Below the pieces are notes generated by a model. The model was not told the origin of the DNA, ran no database searches, and saw nothing but the letters and a program-made list of their open reading frames with translations. 6,987 nt of DNA from Bacteroidetes bacterium GWA2_31_9b. GTDB taxonomy: Bacteria; Bacteroidota; Bacteroidia; Bacteroidales; UBA12077. A program made the position numbers and the translations under genes. Shown in pieces: positions 5,877-6,987 of the stretch (the stretch's first letter is position 1; each line of letters begins with the position of its first letter). The stretch lies in contig MENE01000066.1 in the NCBI GenBank assembly GCA_001769005.1, forward strand, positions 1-6,987. Direction: 5' to 3'.

Positions 5877-6987
5877 ATGATTACTTACCCTGAAGATATT
5901 GATCGTAGATCTACTAAAGAAATAATTGCATATCAGGAAGAAAAACTAAAAGAATTACTTACATATGTAAATAAAAACTCTACGTTTTATTCTGATCTTT
6001 TCAAAAAAAATAATATCAATATTAATGATATTAAAACCTTAACAGATTTACAAAAGTTACCATTTACAACAAAAGACGATTTATATTTAAGAAATGATGA
6101 TTTTCTTTGTGTAAGTAGAAATAAGATTGTTGATTACATTACTACTTCAGGTACTTTAGGTGATCCTGTTACATTCGCATTAACTGATTCTGATTTGGAA
6201 CGCTTAGCATACAACGAGAGTATTTCGTTTAAATGCTCCGATGGATCTGCTGATGATATTTACCAGTTAATGGTAACCCTAGACCGTAGATTTATGGCTG
6301 GATTAGCATATTTTCTGGGAATAAAAAAGATGGGTGCAGGAATGGTTCGTGTTGGTAATGGGATGATTGAATTGCAGTGGGATACTATATTACGAATTAA
6401 ACCAAATGCATTGGTTGCTGTTCCTTCTTTTATTCTTAAATTAATTGAGTATGCCGAAGCGAATGGAATAGATTATAAAAATTCAAGCATTAAAAAAGCC
6501 ATTTGTATTGGCGAAGCTCTTCGTAATCCCGATTTCAGTTTAAATACACTCGGACAAAGAATCAGAGACAAATGGGATATAAAACTCTATTCTACTTATG
6601 CATCAACAGAAATGGGTGCAGCTTTTGCCGATTGTGGCCAGGAAAACGGGGGACATCATCACCCTGAATTACTCATTGCTGAATTTGTAGATGAAAATAA
6701 TAATCCTGTTTATGAAGGTCAGGCTGGTGAGTTGGTAATAACAACTCTTGGTGTTGAAGGAATGCCTTTGGTTCGATTTAAAACAGGTGATGTAGTTCAA
6801 CATTTTAATGGAAAATGTAAATGTGGTAGAAATACAATGCGTCTTGGACCAGTTATTGGCCGTAAAAACGAAATGATAAAATATAAAGGAACAACACTTT
6901 ATCCACCTGCATTGTACGACATTCTAAATGATATGGAGTTTGTAGAGAATTATATTATTGAAGTATCAACAAATCAGATTGGTACTG
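5877..6987 (+). CDS. Phenylacetate-CoA ligase (PaaK)-family AMP-binding enzyme, 3' end outside window
   Basis: The frame is open from 5793 to the window end; 370 codons follow ATG 5877. Motifs of the adenylate-forming superfamily occur in order: the phosphate loop TTSGTLGDP (residues 89-97), YASTEM (241-246, catalytic-type Glu245), GELVITT and RFKTGD (Asp305), then IGRKNEMIKYKG starting near residue 327. KCKCGRN (Cys314, Cys316) just before the last motif is a Cys-X-Cys-Gly-Arg signature seen in PaaK-like ligases. The enzyme would activate an aryl or acyl carboxylate with ATP to its adenylate, then to a CoA (or carrier protein) thioester in the cytoplasm. Family members are about 430 aa, so roughly 60 residues are missing. 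Alternative in-frame ATGs at 5841 and 5853 exist. 5877 is preferred because the likely -7 box at 5845-5852 would lie inside a longer reading frame. The substrate is unknown. Confidence 0.86.
   Translation, partial: MITYPEDIDRRSTKEIIAYQEEKLKELLTYVNKNSTFYSDLFKKNNININDIKTLTDLQKLPFTTKDDLYLRNDDFLCVSRNKIVDYITTSGTLGDPVTFALTDSDLERLAYNESISFKCSDGSADDIYQLMVTLDRRFMAGLAYFLGIKKMGAGMVRVGNGMIELQWDTILRIKPNALVAVPSFILKLIEYAEANGIDYKNSSIKKAICIGEALRNPDFSLNTLGQRIRDKWDIKLYSTYASTEMGAAFADCGQENGGHHHPELLIAEFVDENNNPVYEGQAGELVITTLGVEGMPLVRFKTGDVVQHFNGKCKCGRNTMRLGPVIGRKNEMIKYKGTTLYPPALYDILNDMEFVENYIIEVSTNQIGT

Noticed and set aside
5819..6432. Exact 14-base direct repeat TGTTCCTTCTTTTA at 5819-5832 and 6419-6432, 600 bp apart
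   Set aside because: The second copy is ordinary coding sequence (VPSF) in a conserved enzyme and the match is short and low-complexity; chance is the simplest explanation.

Overview
The window is AT-rich (roughly one third G+C by eye). It has no clear Shine-Dalgarno sequences, and its one convincing promoter element is of the TAnnTTTG type. With the gene content, this points to the phylum Bacteroidota, most likely a Bacteroidales/Marinilabiliales- or Flavobacteriia-type organism. The genus cannot be told from the sequence alone. All five genes lie on the + strand, and no RNA genes, CRISPR arrays or intact mobile elements were seen.

Layout. (1) Positions 1-1446 are the 3' part of a large gene whose frame is open through the left window edge. 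What is visible is two membrane helices, a PlsC-type lysophospholipid acyltransferase and a SAM-dependent methyltransferase. This matches the C-terminal two thirds of a Bacteroidota trifunctional MMPL transporter/acyltransferase/methyltransferase. (2) Positions 1554-3047 encode a CrtI/RetSat-like FAD-dependent oxidoreductase. (3) Positions 3040-4728, overlapping it by 8 bp, encode a membrane-anchored C45-type (penicillin acyltransferase-like) Ntn hydrolase with a short TPR-like tail. (4) Positions 4769-5656 encode a TPR-repeat lipoprotein. (5) A 220-bp gap (5657-5876) holds two degenerate short-period repeat arrays, one of them folding as an inverted repeat, and a promoter-like element. (6) From 5877 to the right edge runs a phenylacetate-CoA ligase (PaaK)-family adenylating enzyme, cut off by the window end.

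How the genes may work together. The first four genes are tightly spaced and probably form one transcription unit. The set of lipid exporter/acyltransferase/methyltransferase, desaturase/saturase-like flavoenzyme, envelope acyl-transfer or amide-hydrolase enzyme, TPR lipoprotein and acyl/aryl-CoA ligase is what one expects at the tailoring and export end of a Bacteroidota aryl-polyene/flexirubin-type or other acyl-lipid locus. No ketosynthase, acyl carrier protein or ammonia-lyase lies inside the window, so that assignment is inference from context. The least understood parts are the C45 enzyme with its partner lipoprotein, and the composite octamer/heptamer repeat block.
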